From Candidatus Bathyarchaeota archaeon A05DMB-2 (GTDB taxonomy: Archaea > Thermoproteota > Bathyarchaeia > Bathyarchaeales > Bathycorpusculaceae), in NCBI GenBank assembly GCA_018475625.1, contig JAAKEZ010000001.1, positions 62,001 through 126,000 of the forward strand: a stretch of 64,000 nucleotides of DNA, given 5' to 3'. Positions 43,741 through 52,037 of the stretch are shown here, one piece after another. Each line of letters begins with the position of its first letter. Position 1 is the first letter of the stretch. Position numbers and translations under genes: made by a program. Below the pieces are notes generated by a model. It was not told the DNA's origin and searched no databases. It saw only the letters and a list, made by a program, of their open reading frames with translations.

Positions 43741-46700
43741 ATGCAGAATCGTGATTTAATGTCTGATGACTACGCTTCGTTTCAGAAGAACTATGTTCCA
43801 CTAATGACGCGCCGCATTGAAGATTGGAAATCAAGACTCATAGACCTTTCTCGCCGAAACAACTTGTTGTATTTTAAGCCCAGCAAAAGAGGAAGCCTTT
43901 TCATATCCCGCCCAAACGCGGACACAATTTTCAACAGGCTAGTCGTAAGAAGACGTCGCTTGAGGTTTTGGTACCCCCCAGAGGAACAGAAGAACCTTGA
44001 TGTGCGATTGCAACCTGACTTGAACGGTTCAGCTGTTGTTGACAAGGATGGTTCCGCGTCAAACAGGCTGGTTTGTGAGGGAGTCAGCCGAGTTGACCTT
44101 GAAAGGACGCTTAAGAACCTCAACAGGCGGTCGCTCTCAGACTACAGAGAACGAGGCGTACGCATCCTTCAAGCTCACTTTGGAATGTTAGTTTGGAAGG
44201 ACAGGGAAACATCCGAGGAAGTCCGCTCGCCACTTGTTCTCGTGCCAATTGAGTTAACTCGTAAGTCGTTCCGTGAACCCTTTGCTATATCGGTTCCACC
44301 AGTGGAAGAGGAGGCAGTTCTTAATCCTGCTTTACAGGTGCGGCTAAAGAGCGACTTCAAAATCGACCTTCCGTTACTGCCCGAAGATTGGGAAGCTAAA
44401 ACCCTAAGCGAATACTTTGATGAAGTGAGGCGAGCCGTCGAAGAACTCGGATGGACTTTAGAAACCACGGTTGGCATAGGACTTTTCTCATTCCACAAAC
44501 TGGTCATCTACAACGACCTCGACGCCAACGCCAATTTAATCAAGCAGCATCCCATAATCCGTGCAATAGCCGGAATCAAGGAAGAAGAGCAACTCGTCAG
44601 GGAATCGTTGCCGGAAGAGAAGGACGTAGATAGGATAGAGCCACCTCAAAAAACGTTCCAAGTCTTGGACGCGGACAGCAGCCAGAGAATTTCCATCGAA
44701 TATGCTTTGCGTGGACAGAGCTTTGTGATGCAAGGTCCACCAGGCACGGGAAAAAGCCAAACAATCGCCAACATCATAGCCGAATGCATAGCTCAAGGAA
44801 AATCTGTGCTCTTCGTCAGCGACAAAATGGCCGCTCTTGAAGTGGTTTACAAAAGACTTCGCGATGTTGGGCTGGCCCATTTCTGTTTAGAACTTCACAG
44901 TAGCAAAGCCAACAAGCAAGAAGTTGTCGCAGAGCTTAAACGCTGTCTAGACGAACAGCTTGTTCCACGAAAGCTACCGTCAGAGCACGACTTCGAAAAA
45001 CTCACAGCGCTCAGAGACAATTTAAGCAATTACGTGGTGTCGCTCCATCAGAAACGGCCCAACCTGCAAAAGAGTGCATTTGAGGTACTGGGGCAAATTT
45101 CCAGCCTTGAAAATGTTCCCTTCGTTCCAGTTGAATTGCCAAACCCTGGAAGCCTCACTCCTCAACGAATGACCGAGTTAGAGGGTCTCATGTCTCAGTT
45201 GAAGAATGTTTGGAAAGTGGCAGAAGAAAAAGACTTTCCTTGGCGGGGCTACCGAGGCGACAAGTACAATTTAGAAATCCGTTCAGAGTTAACGTTGACG
45301 CTGGATTATCTAACTTCGACCGTTGACCAGCTCATAGCCGAATCAGCCAAATTCGCCAACCAACTCGGTTTAGAAGCCCCACCAACATTCGAGAGCGTGA
45401 AGTGGCTGATTGAAATCAGCAAGCAGTTGATGGAAAGCCCTCGGCCAGAAGTCAGTTGGGTGACGCAGCCCAGTCTTGGCCAGCTCATGCTCGAAGCTGA
45501 GGAGTATAAGGCAACATCTGAATGGTGCAAAGCAACGCGTAGTCGTCTGCTGGAACGCTACGACCCAACGTTTTTCACCTTGGCACTAAGCGAATCTGAA
45601 GAGATTGAAGATGCGCTCTCGGCAGCAAACACTTTGATTCTCAACTCTAACATAAAGGAGAGCGAGCTTCTTCAAAAAAGAGAAAAACTCTGGAGTTTCA
45701 TCAGCGATGCCCAGATTTTCACGAAAGAGTGGGATGAGAACGCAAAGAAGCTTGCCCAAACACTGGACTTAACCGTTGAAAATCTGACACTTGACAGCGT
45801 GCGACTGCTGGCGCGCATTGCGCTTTTCTGTTTTTCAGACGACAAGCCGGAACCGCGATGGTTCAACCCAGATTATCTGCAGCAGGTAAAAGAAATTGTG
45901 GTGAAATCAAAGAAGGTTTACCAAGAACATAACGCACTGCGGATGAAACTGGAGCAAAAATACGACGCAGATAAATTTGTGCAGCTAGACCTAGACGAAC
46001 TCTTAAGGCGCTTCAGGGACAAGTACCAAAGTAGCCTCAAGCTGCTTCGTCCCAGCTTCTACCGCGACCAGAGGGAAATAGCTAACCTCACTCATGAAGG
46101 CAGAGTCCCAGATACTATCCTGCAGGATTTAGCGGACGCACGCAGACTGAAGGCTTTGAAGACCGAGATTCAAGTTTCAGCCGAGCAGGTCCGCGAGGTG
46201 CTTGGCCACTTCTATCGGGGATACGATACAGATTTCAGCCGCGTAGAACAAGCTATCGAGTTCACTTCGGAAATACTCAAGCGGTCGGGCACAGAACCAA
46301 TAACCAAGTATTTCTCGCAGGGTTCAGAGCCGCCATTCGAAGTCAAGCAAATCGGTAGCCAACTGCAACAATCCTTAGCCAAGTGGGACCAGCATGTCAA
46401 CGAACTGGGGTCCTTGCTGCCTGCGGATTGCCTGCCTAACTCGGGCTTGTCAATTCACGAGACGCCGCTGATTCTGCTTAGGGATTGGGCAAACGCTGTT
46501 GAAAGGCAACTTCGTGTGCTTTGTGAGATAACATCTGAAGCCTTGAAGGCCTGCAAGGGCGAAGAGCCTGAGAACTACAAGCAACTGATTGCCGATTTGA
46601 AAGACGCTGAAAGGGTTAGGAAGACAGAGGCGGCGATTCTTGAGGAGAAGCCGCTGCTGCAAAAGAAGTTTGGGCGACGCTTCTCAGACCTTGACACGCG

Positions 46701-49392
46701 CTGGGAAGAAATATTAGCCGTTCTTGACTGGACCAGTAAATTCCAAACGTTGTTCGGCTCATCCAACGTACCTGCCGCTCTCGCAGAAATAGTCGCAGGT
46801 GGAGCTGACTCTGCGCCGTCGGACAGCGAACTTGTCAGAACCTTGGATGCTGCGCTGGGGTCTTTGGCGGCTTTTGAGTCTCGTTTTGAAACCCCGCCGA
46901 CGTATCAGGGCAAGAAGCTTCTAGAAATGAGCCTCAAAGCCCTCCGCGACAGAATGGTGTGTCTTCGGGAAAAAGTTGACGACCTGCAGGTTTGGATAGA
47001 CTTCAAAGTCCTCAAAAACCAGTTTTCACTGAGAGGGTTAGAAGCGTTTTTTGAACGCATCACCACGAATCCGCCGCCAGCGGCTGACCTTGTGGATATA
47101 TTCCGTAAAGGTGCATACCAAGAATGGATTAACAACCTGTACAATGAAGACCCGAACCTGGGCAAGTTTCGAAGAGAAAATCATGAACACCTTATTGAAG
47201 AGTTCAAGAAACTTGACCAGGAACTGATTAGCTTGGCGCCGAACCGCGTGATAGAGGCGGCGAACGCCAGAAAACCCCAAGACATACTAATCCAAGCAAA
47301 CAATTCGGAAGTGAACACGCTGCTAAGAGAGGCGGCGAAAAAAAGGCGGTTAATGCCAATTCGCGTGCTACTGCAGAAAATCCCAAACCTCCTTTTCCGC
47401 ATTAAGCCATGCCTGCTCATGAGTCCAATATCCGTGAGCCAGTTTCTCCCGCCTAACTTGATGCAGTTCGACCTAATCCTCTTCGACGAGGCATCGCAGA
47501 TTGTTCCTGAAGACGCCATCGGACCGATTTACCGTGGAAAAACCATAGTCGTCGCTGGAGACAATAAGCAGCTGCCTCCCACGAGTTTCTTCCAGAAATC
47601 GATGATTGAGGAAATCGATTGGGACGAAATCAGCGACGAAGACGCAGAGGTTTTCGACAGCATACTGGAAGAGTGTATGGGAATCGGGTTGCCCGTGAAG
47701 ACCCTCCGCTGGCACTACCGAAGCAAACACGAGGAACTTATCGCATTCTCCAACAACCGCTTCTACAGCGGCACACTGATTACTTTCCCCTCGCCCATGT
47801 CGAAAACCGACGCCCTAGGCGTGAAAATGGTCTACGTGCCAGACGGCGTCTACGACAGAGGCGGCAAAAGAAACAACATCCGCGAGGCAGAAGTCGTGGC
47901 AGACCTAGTTTTCGAACATTTTAGGCTGTACCCAAAGAAAACTCTTGGAGTGGTGACGTTCAGCATAGCTCAGATGGAGGCTGTGGAAGACGCAATCGAC
48001 CGGCGCCGCAGATTGCACCCCGAGTTTGAGCATTTTTTCAAGGAGGACAGGTTAGGCGGTTTCTTCGTCAAGAACCTGGAGAATGTTCAGGGCGACGAGC
48101 GGGATGTGATGATAATCAGCGTGGGGTATGGCTACGACCATCTAGGCCAGATTACCATGAATTTTGGTCCTGTGAACAAGCCTGGCGGCGAGCGTCGGTT
48201 GAATGTGGTGATTACAAGAGCAAGGGAGAAGACGGTGCTTGTCACCTCGATTAAAGCCGAAGACATCAAGGTGGACGCAACCAGCACAGAAGGCGTGATG
48301 ATTCTGCATGACTATCTTGAATATGCTGAGGGGGGTCCTGAAGCATTAAAGCTATCTCATGTAAGGGCAGGCAAGCTTGAGTCCCCCTTCGAAGAGGACG
48401 TGGCGATGGTGATTCAACGTGCAGGCTACAAGGTAATCCCCAAAGTAGGATGGAGCGGCTGCCCAATCGACATCGGAGTGACTGACCCGCAACTTCCAGG
48501 ATGCTACCTCTTGGGCGTCGAATTCGACGGCTCAACATACCAATCCATTAACAGCGCAAGAGACAGAGACCGACTGCGAGAGCAAGTACTTCGGCAACTC
48601 GGATGGAGGATTCACCGCATTTGGGCGCCAGCGTGGGTTGCTAGGCGGGAATCTGAAATTAGACGGTTAACGGAGGCTTTGGAGGCAGCGCACAGGGCTC
48701 AACTGGAAAAGGAAGCGCTAATCGAGGAAACCGTTACTCAGGAGCAGTTAGAGAATTCTTCACAGGAGATGGATGTTCAAAAGGTCGATTTTGCAGGTCG
48801 GGAAAAAATTGGTGTTCCTTACCGAGTGTATCCGCTTAAGGCAAGGTTCAATCAATTCGACGCAACCGAGTTTCACTCCCCAGAAAATCGGAGAATGCAA
48901 AGCATCCTCTTGGAAGAGCTTGTCAACGTAGAGGGCCCAGTTCACTTCGACTATGCAGTTCAGAGGTTAGCGTCTCTGTGGGGGCTGAAACGGACGGGAC
49001 CGAAAGTCGTCCAAGCTGTGAGAGAAGCGCTTAACACGCTGCTTCAAAACCGAAAGGTGCAGGTTAAAGGCAGCTTTCTCTGGCCTAAAGAACTCAATGA
49101 TGTTCCCGTGCGCGTTCCAGTTCCAGACGTCCCCGAATCAAAGCGGGTGCCGGAGCATATTCCGGCGGAGGAGATTGAGAAAGCCCTGATATTCATCGCC
49201 AAATACGCTTTAGGTATAAGCTCAGAATCGTTGGCAACTGAGACTGCGAGAGTATTCGGGTTTAGCCGCATGGGTGTTAGGGTTAAGGAAAGAATCAACG
49301 AAGTGTACAAGAGACTTCTATGGGAGAGGAAGCTCATCTGCGTTAACGATGTTGTCACCGTGCCTCAGTCAAACGTGCAGAATAATCATTAA
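43741..49392 (+). CDS. Giant DUF4011-SF1 helicase-REase fusion (putative defence protein)
   Basis: 1883 residues. N-terminal DUF4011-type region (RIEDWKSRLIDLSRRNNLLYFKPSKRG). Walker A GPPGTGKSQT near residue 331; long helical insert (about 450-1200); Walker B LILFDEASQIV near 1245, GDNKQLPP near 1270, and later NVVITRARE, the SF1 motif VI. A vsr/MTES_1575-like nuclease module follows near 1550-1660 (PIDIGVTD...LGVEFDG...REQVLRQLGWRIHRIWAP). The end (about 1710-1875) matches DUF3320-like winged repeats. Proteins of this build are found in defence islands. No partner gene is adjacent, so it may act alone. Confidence 0.85.
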   Translation: MQNRDLMSDDYASFQKNYVPLMTRRIEDWKSRLIDLSRRNNLLYFKPSKRGSLFISRPNADTIFNRLVVRRRRLRFWYPPEEQKNLDVRLQPDLNGSAVVDKDGSASNRLVCEGVSRVDLERTLKNLNRRSLSDYRERGVRILQAHFGMLVWKDRETSEEVRSPLVLVPIELTRKSFREPFAISVPPVEEEAVLNPALQVRLKSDFKIDLPLLPEDWEAKTLSEYFDEVRRAVEELGWTLETTVGIGLFSFHKLVIYNDLDANANLIKQHPIIRAIAGIKEEEQLVRESLPEEKDVDRIEPPQKTFQVLDADSSQRISIEYALRGQSFVMQGPPGTGKSQTIANIIAECIAQGKSVLFVSDKMAALEVVYKRLRDVGLAHFCLELHSSKANKQEVVAELKRCLDEQLVPRKLPSEHDFEKLTALRDNLSNYVVSLHQKRPNLQKSAFEVLGQISSLENVPFVPVELPNPGSLTPQRMTELEGLMSQLKNVWKVAEEKDFPWRGYRGDKYNLEIRSELTLTLDYLTSTVDQLIAESAKFANQLGLEAPPTFESVKWLIEISKQLMESPRPEVSWVTQPSLGQLMLEAEEYKATSEWCKATRSRLLERYDPTFFTLALSESEEIEDALSAANTLILNSNIKESELLQKREKLWSFISDAQIFTKEWDENAKKLAQTLDLTVENLTLDSVRLLARIALFCFSDDKPEPRWFNPDYLQQVKEIVVKSKKVYQEHNALRMKLEQKYDADKFVQLDLDELLRRFRDKYQSSLKLLRPSFYRDQREIANLTHEGRVPDTILQDLADARRLKALKTEIQVSAEQVREVLGHFYRGYDTDFSRVEQAIEFTSEILKRSGTEPITKYFSQGSEPPFEVKQIGSQLQQSLAKWDQHVNELGSLLPADCLPNSGLSIHETPLILLRDWANAVERQLRVLCEITSEALKACKGEEPENYKQLIADLKDAERVRKTEAAILEEKPLLQKKFGRRFSDLDTRWEEILAVLDWTSKFQTLFGSSNVPAALAEIVAGGADSAPSDSELVRTLDAALGSLAAFESRFETPPTYQGKKLLEMSLKALRDRMVCLREKVDDLQVWIDFKVLKNQFSLRGLEAFFERITTNPPPAADLVDIFRKGAYQEWINNLYNEDPNLGKFRRENHEHLIEEFKKLDQELISLAPNRVIEAANARKPQDILIQANNSEVNTLLREAAKKRRLMPIRVLLQKIPNLLFRIKPCLLMSPISVSQFLPPNLMQFDLILFDEASQIVPEDAIGPIYRGKTIVVAGDNKQLPPTSFFQKSMIEEIDWDEISDEDAEVFDSILEECMGIGLPVKTLRWHYRSKHEELIAFSNNRFYSGTLITFPSPMSKTDALGVKMVYVPDGVYDRGGKRNNIREAEVVADLVFEHFRLYPKKTLGVVTFSIAQMEAVEDAIDRRRRLHPEFEHFFKEDRLGGFFVKNLENVQGDERDVMIISVGYGYDHLGQITMNFGPVNKPGGERRLNVVITRAREKTVLVTSIKAEDIKVDATSTEGVMILHDYLEYAEGGPEALKLSHVRAGKLESPFEEDVAMVIQRAGYKVIPKVGWSGCPIDIGVTDPQLPGCYLLGVEFDGSTYQSINSARDRDRLREQVLRQLGWRIHRIWAPAWVARRESEIRRLTEALEAAHRAQLEKEALIEETVTQEQLENSSQEMDVQKVDFAGREKIGVPYRVYPLKARFNQFDATEFHSPENRRMQSILLEELVNVEGPVHFDYAVQRLASLWGLKRTGPKVVQAVREALNTLLQNRKVQVKGSFLWPKELNDVPVRVPVPDVPESKRVPEHIPAEEIEKALIFIAKYALGISSESLATETARVFGFSRMGVRVKERINEVYKRLLWERKLICVNDVVTVPQSNVQNNH

Positions 49393-49423
49393 AAATAGCC
49401 CTGCTACCAATGGCCTGGTGTAA

Positions 49424-50197
49424 TTAGAATAGTGTGCCTATGACGTTAACTGGCTTGTTGACAGTGCGTTTAAGGTCAGCCACCTTAGAATCGGGCAGAC
49501 TTGCGAGAATCACAGTGGCAGGACCTGCTGATTCCGTTACTTTGATTTCATGCTGCTCCGCGAGTTTAAACGTGAGCTTGGAATCATGCGCAAGCGTTTC
49601 GATTTCGTGGATTATTCCTGTGGAGCCGACTGGAATCACCTCATGAATGAACGATAAGTTCTGGAGCTTGGGAATGTCTGTTACATCCGTGATTTTGCTT
49701 TCTTTTTCTGCCGATACCACTTCGTTTCCAACGCATGGAATCCCCAGAGCCACGACGGTGTCGTTTGGCAGGGAAGTTCCGATTCGCAGTGCACTTCGTT
49801 TGCATGTTCCGATGACGGTTACGCCGATTCCTGTCTGTTCCACCTCGAAGTTCTTCTCTGTGCTTCCAGTCACTGCCCATTTCGGGTCTAAACCGGCTTT
49901 TTCCGCCTCAGCTCTTATGCCCCTGATGATTTCGCTACCTGTTGGTTCAGGTTCCACGCTGAGGGTGTCAACAACACAGACGGGTTTTGCGCCCACCGCC
50001 AAGACTTCCATCAGCGCTGCGCGTGCCGTGAATTTGCCGAGAGTGTACCCGTTGACTTTGATTTTGTCCAGCGGTTTTGGTCCTACGCCGCCTGAAGAGT
50101 CGCATCCGACGACCATGATTTCGCTGTTGGCTAATTCAAAAAGGAGGACATCCCGGCGTGTTGCAACGGCAAAAGGAAGAAGCGGTTTCGGGGTCAA
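49424..50197 (-). CDS. PurM-like kinase family (CblS-like, proposed alpha-ribazole kinase)
   Basis: 257 residues, AIR-synthase-related ATP-binding fold. Motifs: VVGCDSSGGVGPKPLDKIKVNGYTLGKFTARAALMEVLAVGAKPVCVV, EPEPTGSEIIRGIRAEAEKAGL, then TGIGVTVIGTC and SAGPATVILASL. In Firmicutes, CblS phosphorylates alpha-ribazole and is encoded beside the ECF-type importer CblT. Here the same pair exists: the membrane gene 50194-50739 overlaps this start by 4 nt. The opening CDSSGG is close to what I recall for CblS; biochemical identity is inferred. Confidence 0.72.
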   Translation of the reverse strand: MTPKPLLPFAVATRRDVLLFELANSEIMVVGCDSSGGVGPKPLDKIKVNGYTLGKFTARAALMEVLAVGAKPVCVVDTLSVEPEPTGSEIIRGIRAEAEKAGLDPKWAVTGSTEKNFEVEQTGIGVTVIGTCKRSALRIGTSLPNDTVVALGIPCVGNEVVSAEKESKITDVTDIPKLQNLSFIHEVIPVGSTGIIHEIETLAHDSKLTFKLAEQHEIKVTESAGPATVILASLPDSKVADLKRTVNKPVNVIGTLF

Positions 50198-50739
50198 ACG
50201 TGAAGCTTCCCTCTAACGCCGACGTAAGCCGATGCCGCCACTGCCATGTTCAAGATGGAACCAACTAGCAGGAACGGCGCAAACCCGATCGCGATAAGCC
50301 ATCCCACGCTGGCGTCCGCATCCAGCAGAGGCGCCATTGGGAAAACCATGAGCGTGTTAATCGCCACGCCGACGATTATGGCTGGTATAAAGCCCCATTG
50401 CCTGTTGACCTTGTTCACGAGTCCTACTGCGGCACCTGCCAATGCCATACCGAAAGCGATCATAATGTGCAGAAAACCGAGTGGGAACCCGCTTACAGAG
50501 GCTGTGGCTAAATGTCCGATTCCGCACACCGCGGCGCCTTCAAGTGGTCCGAAGAACAGCGCTACAAAGAAGCCGGGGCTTGAATCGAATGCCACTGAAC
50601 CTATTGGGCTTGGAATTTTAATTAGTGAGCCGACAGCGCTTAGCGCAGTGAAGATAGCTAGTCTTGCGCCGCGCCAGCTTGCAGATTTGCTCATTATAGC
50701 CCTGTTTATGTTGGTGTTTTTCTGTTCCATGGCTTTCAT
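50194..50739 (-). CDS. ECF transporter S-component-like membrane protein (CblT-like)
   Basis: 181 residues with five to six membrane helices. Conserved opening ARLAIFTALSAVGSLIKIPSPIGSVAFDSSPGFFVALFFGPLEGAAVCGIGHLATASVSGFPLGFLHIMIAFGMALAG is typical of small-molecule-binding S-components. CblT imports alpha-ribazole in Firmicutes. No ECF ATPases or T-component are in the window, so they would have to be shared or solitary function assumed. First gene of a leftward unit with the CblS-like gene, divergent from the RHH-PurM fusion gene. Confidence 0.75.
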   Translation of the reverse strand: MKAMEQKNTNINRAIMSKSASWRGARLAIFTALSAVGSLIKIPSPIGSVAFDSSPGFFVALFFGPLEGAAVCGIGHLATASVSGFPLGFLHIMIAFGMALAGAAVGLVNKVNRQWGFIPAIIVGVAINTLMVFPMAPLLDADASVGWLIAIGFAPFLLVGSILNMAVAASAYVGVRGKLHV

Positions 50740-50788
50740 CCTGTTGACTAAAGCAAAGGTTAAATGATAAAAGCGTTACCATGCGTAT

Positions 50789-50798
50789 TACATATGTA
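50789..50798. promoter_or_regulatory. Perfect palindrome between divergent genes (candidate operator)
   Basis: TACATATGTA, a perfect 10-bp inverted repeat, lies 19 nt before the start of the rightward RHH-PurM gene and 50 nt before the leftward membrane gene. Ribbon-helix-helix proteins commonly bind short palindromes of this type. Confidence 0.5.
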
Positions 50799-50816
50799 GT
50801 GTGTTGTTGAACGGAT

Positions 50817-51746
50817 ATGAAGGTCACAAACGTCAGATTAACTGACAAAATCGTCCAAAGCATAGATAAACTCGCCAGAAAACACGACCTCACACGTTCA
50901 GAAGTCATCCGCCAAGCACTCATCGTCTACCTGCATTTAGTGGAGAACGTTGGCACCATGCTGAGACCCGTAGCATTCCAGGTTAAGCCCGCCCAAATAA
51001 TCTACACTCGAAGAGGAGACGTAACGATTCTTGGCGTTCCCACGGGACATTCTATAGTGGTTGGCTCAACCTCGTCAGGCGCGGTAGGTCCGAAACCGAT
51101 GGATGAAGTAAAAGTGGACGGGCGCGTTCTGGGCAAATTCATGGCTCGAGTCGCGCTAATGGATGTTGCAGCCACAGGCGCGTTTCCTATCCTCCTGTCT
51201 GTCACGCTGGGTGTAGAGAAAGAGCCGACTGGCAAGCAGATTCTGGAGGGCATAAGAGGCGAAGCCAGAGTCGTCGGACTTGACCCCAACCAAGTTTTGA
51301 TGGAGAACACTGAAGACAACTTTGAGACCGTTCAGACAGGCGCAGGATTGACGGTGGTCGGCTTCGTTAACACGGATGAGCTTAGACTGGGAAAAACAAG
51401 CCCGGGCGATTTGATAGTTGCTGTCGGCAAACCAAAGGTTGGAGATGAGGTGCTGCCTGCTGAAGCACGGGGCGAGATTGCCGACCTCAGAAACGTGATT
51501 TCTTTATCCCAAAAGAAGTACGTGCACGACATCGCGCCCGTGGGAACATTAGGAATTGCCTATGAAGCCCGCATGATGGCGCACGCCGTGGGCAAGCAGC
51601 TAAAACTGGAGGAGGTGCAGGGTTTAGATCTTAACAAGTCCGCTGGACCCGCAACAGTCATCCTCGCCACCATCAACCGTGAAAAGCTTGACGAGTTAAC
51701 CATGCTCCTCAACAAACCAGTCACAGTAATTGGAGAAATACTCTGA
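50817..51746 (+). CDS. Ribbon-helix-helix / PurM-like (CblS-like) fusion protein
   Basis: 309 residues. Residues 1-45 are a CopG/MetJ-type RHH DNA-binding domain (NVRLTDKIVQSIDKLARKHDLTRSEVIRQALIVYL). From about 60 the protein is a PurM-like domain paralogous to 49424-50197: SIVVGSTSSGAVGPKPMDEVKVDGRVLGKFMARVALMDV, EKEPTGKQILEGIRGEARVVGL, TGAGLTVVGFV, SAGPATVILATI. The Cys-Asp of the active paralogue is Gly-Ser here (VVGSTSSG), which may mean a catalytically altered sensor domain. Likely a self-regulator that senses an alpha-ribazole-type ligand. Confidence 0.78.
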   Translation: MKVTNVRLTDKIVQSIDKLARKHDLTRSEVIRQALIVYLHLVENVGTMLRPVAFQVKPAQIIYTRRGDVTILGVPTGHSIVVGSTSSGAVGPKPMDEVKVDGRVLGKFMARVALMDVAATGAFPILLSVTLGVEKEPTGKQILEGIRGEARVVGLDPNQVLMENTEDNFETVQTGAGLTVVGFVNTDELRLGKTSPGDLIVAVGKPKVGDEVLPAEARGEIADLRNVISLSQKKYVHDIAPVGTLGIAYEARMMAHAVGKQLKLEEVQGLDLNKSAGPATVILATINREKLDELTMLLNKPVTVIGEIL

Positions 51747-51755
51747 AGCACTTGA

Positions 51756-51932
51756 CTATTCGAATTGGGTTTCAATGTACTCCTTCAAAGCTGCAGCGCT
51801 GTTGAGCATTTCTTCTTTAGACCCGAAAACAAACGTCACCGTGCCATTTCTGCATTCTCGAGCTAAATCAGCCACCAAACCGCGTTTGGCTTCCAATTCC
51901 TTCCAGCAGCGCACCTTAAACTCGTTCCCTTC
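51756..51932 (-). pseudogene. C-terminal remnant of a DUF488 protein
   Basis: Frame without a start: EGNEFKVRCWKELEAKRGLVADLARECRNG then TVTFVFGSKEEMLNSAAALKEYIE, the C-terminal half of DUF488-type proteins (ending in the Asn-Ala-x-x-Leu-Lys-Glu block). The upstream half is gone behind TGA at 51933-51935. Confidence 0.55.
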
Positions 51933-52037
51933 TCAGAGTCATACTATGCTATTTCCTCAACTCAGCGCTCGGAGCCACATTCTTTAACCACAAGGCTACC
52001 TTCGCCTGCTTTTTCCTCAAACTTGTTCTTATTTTCT

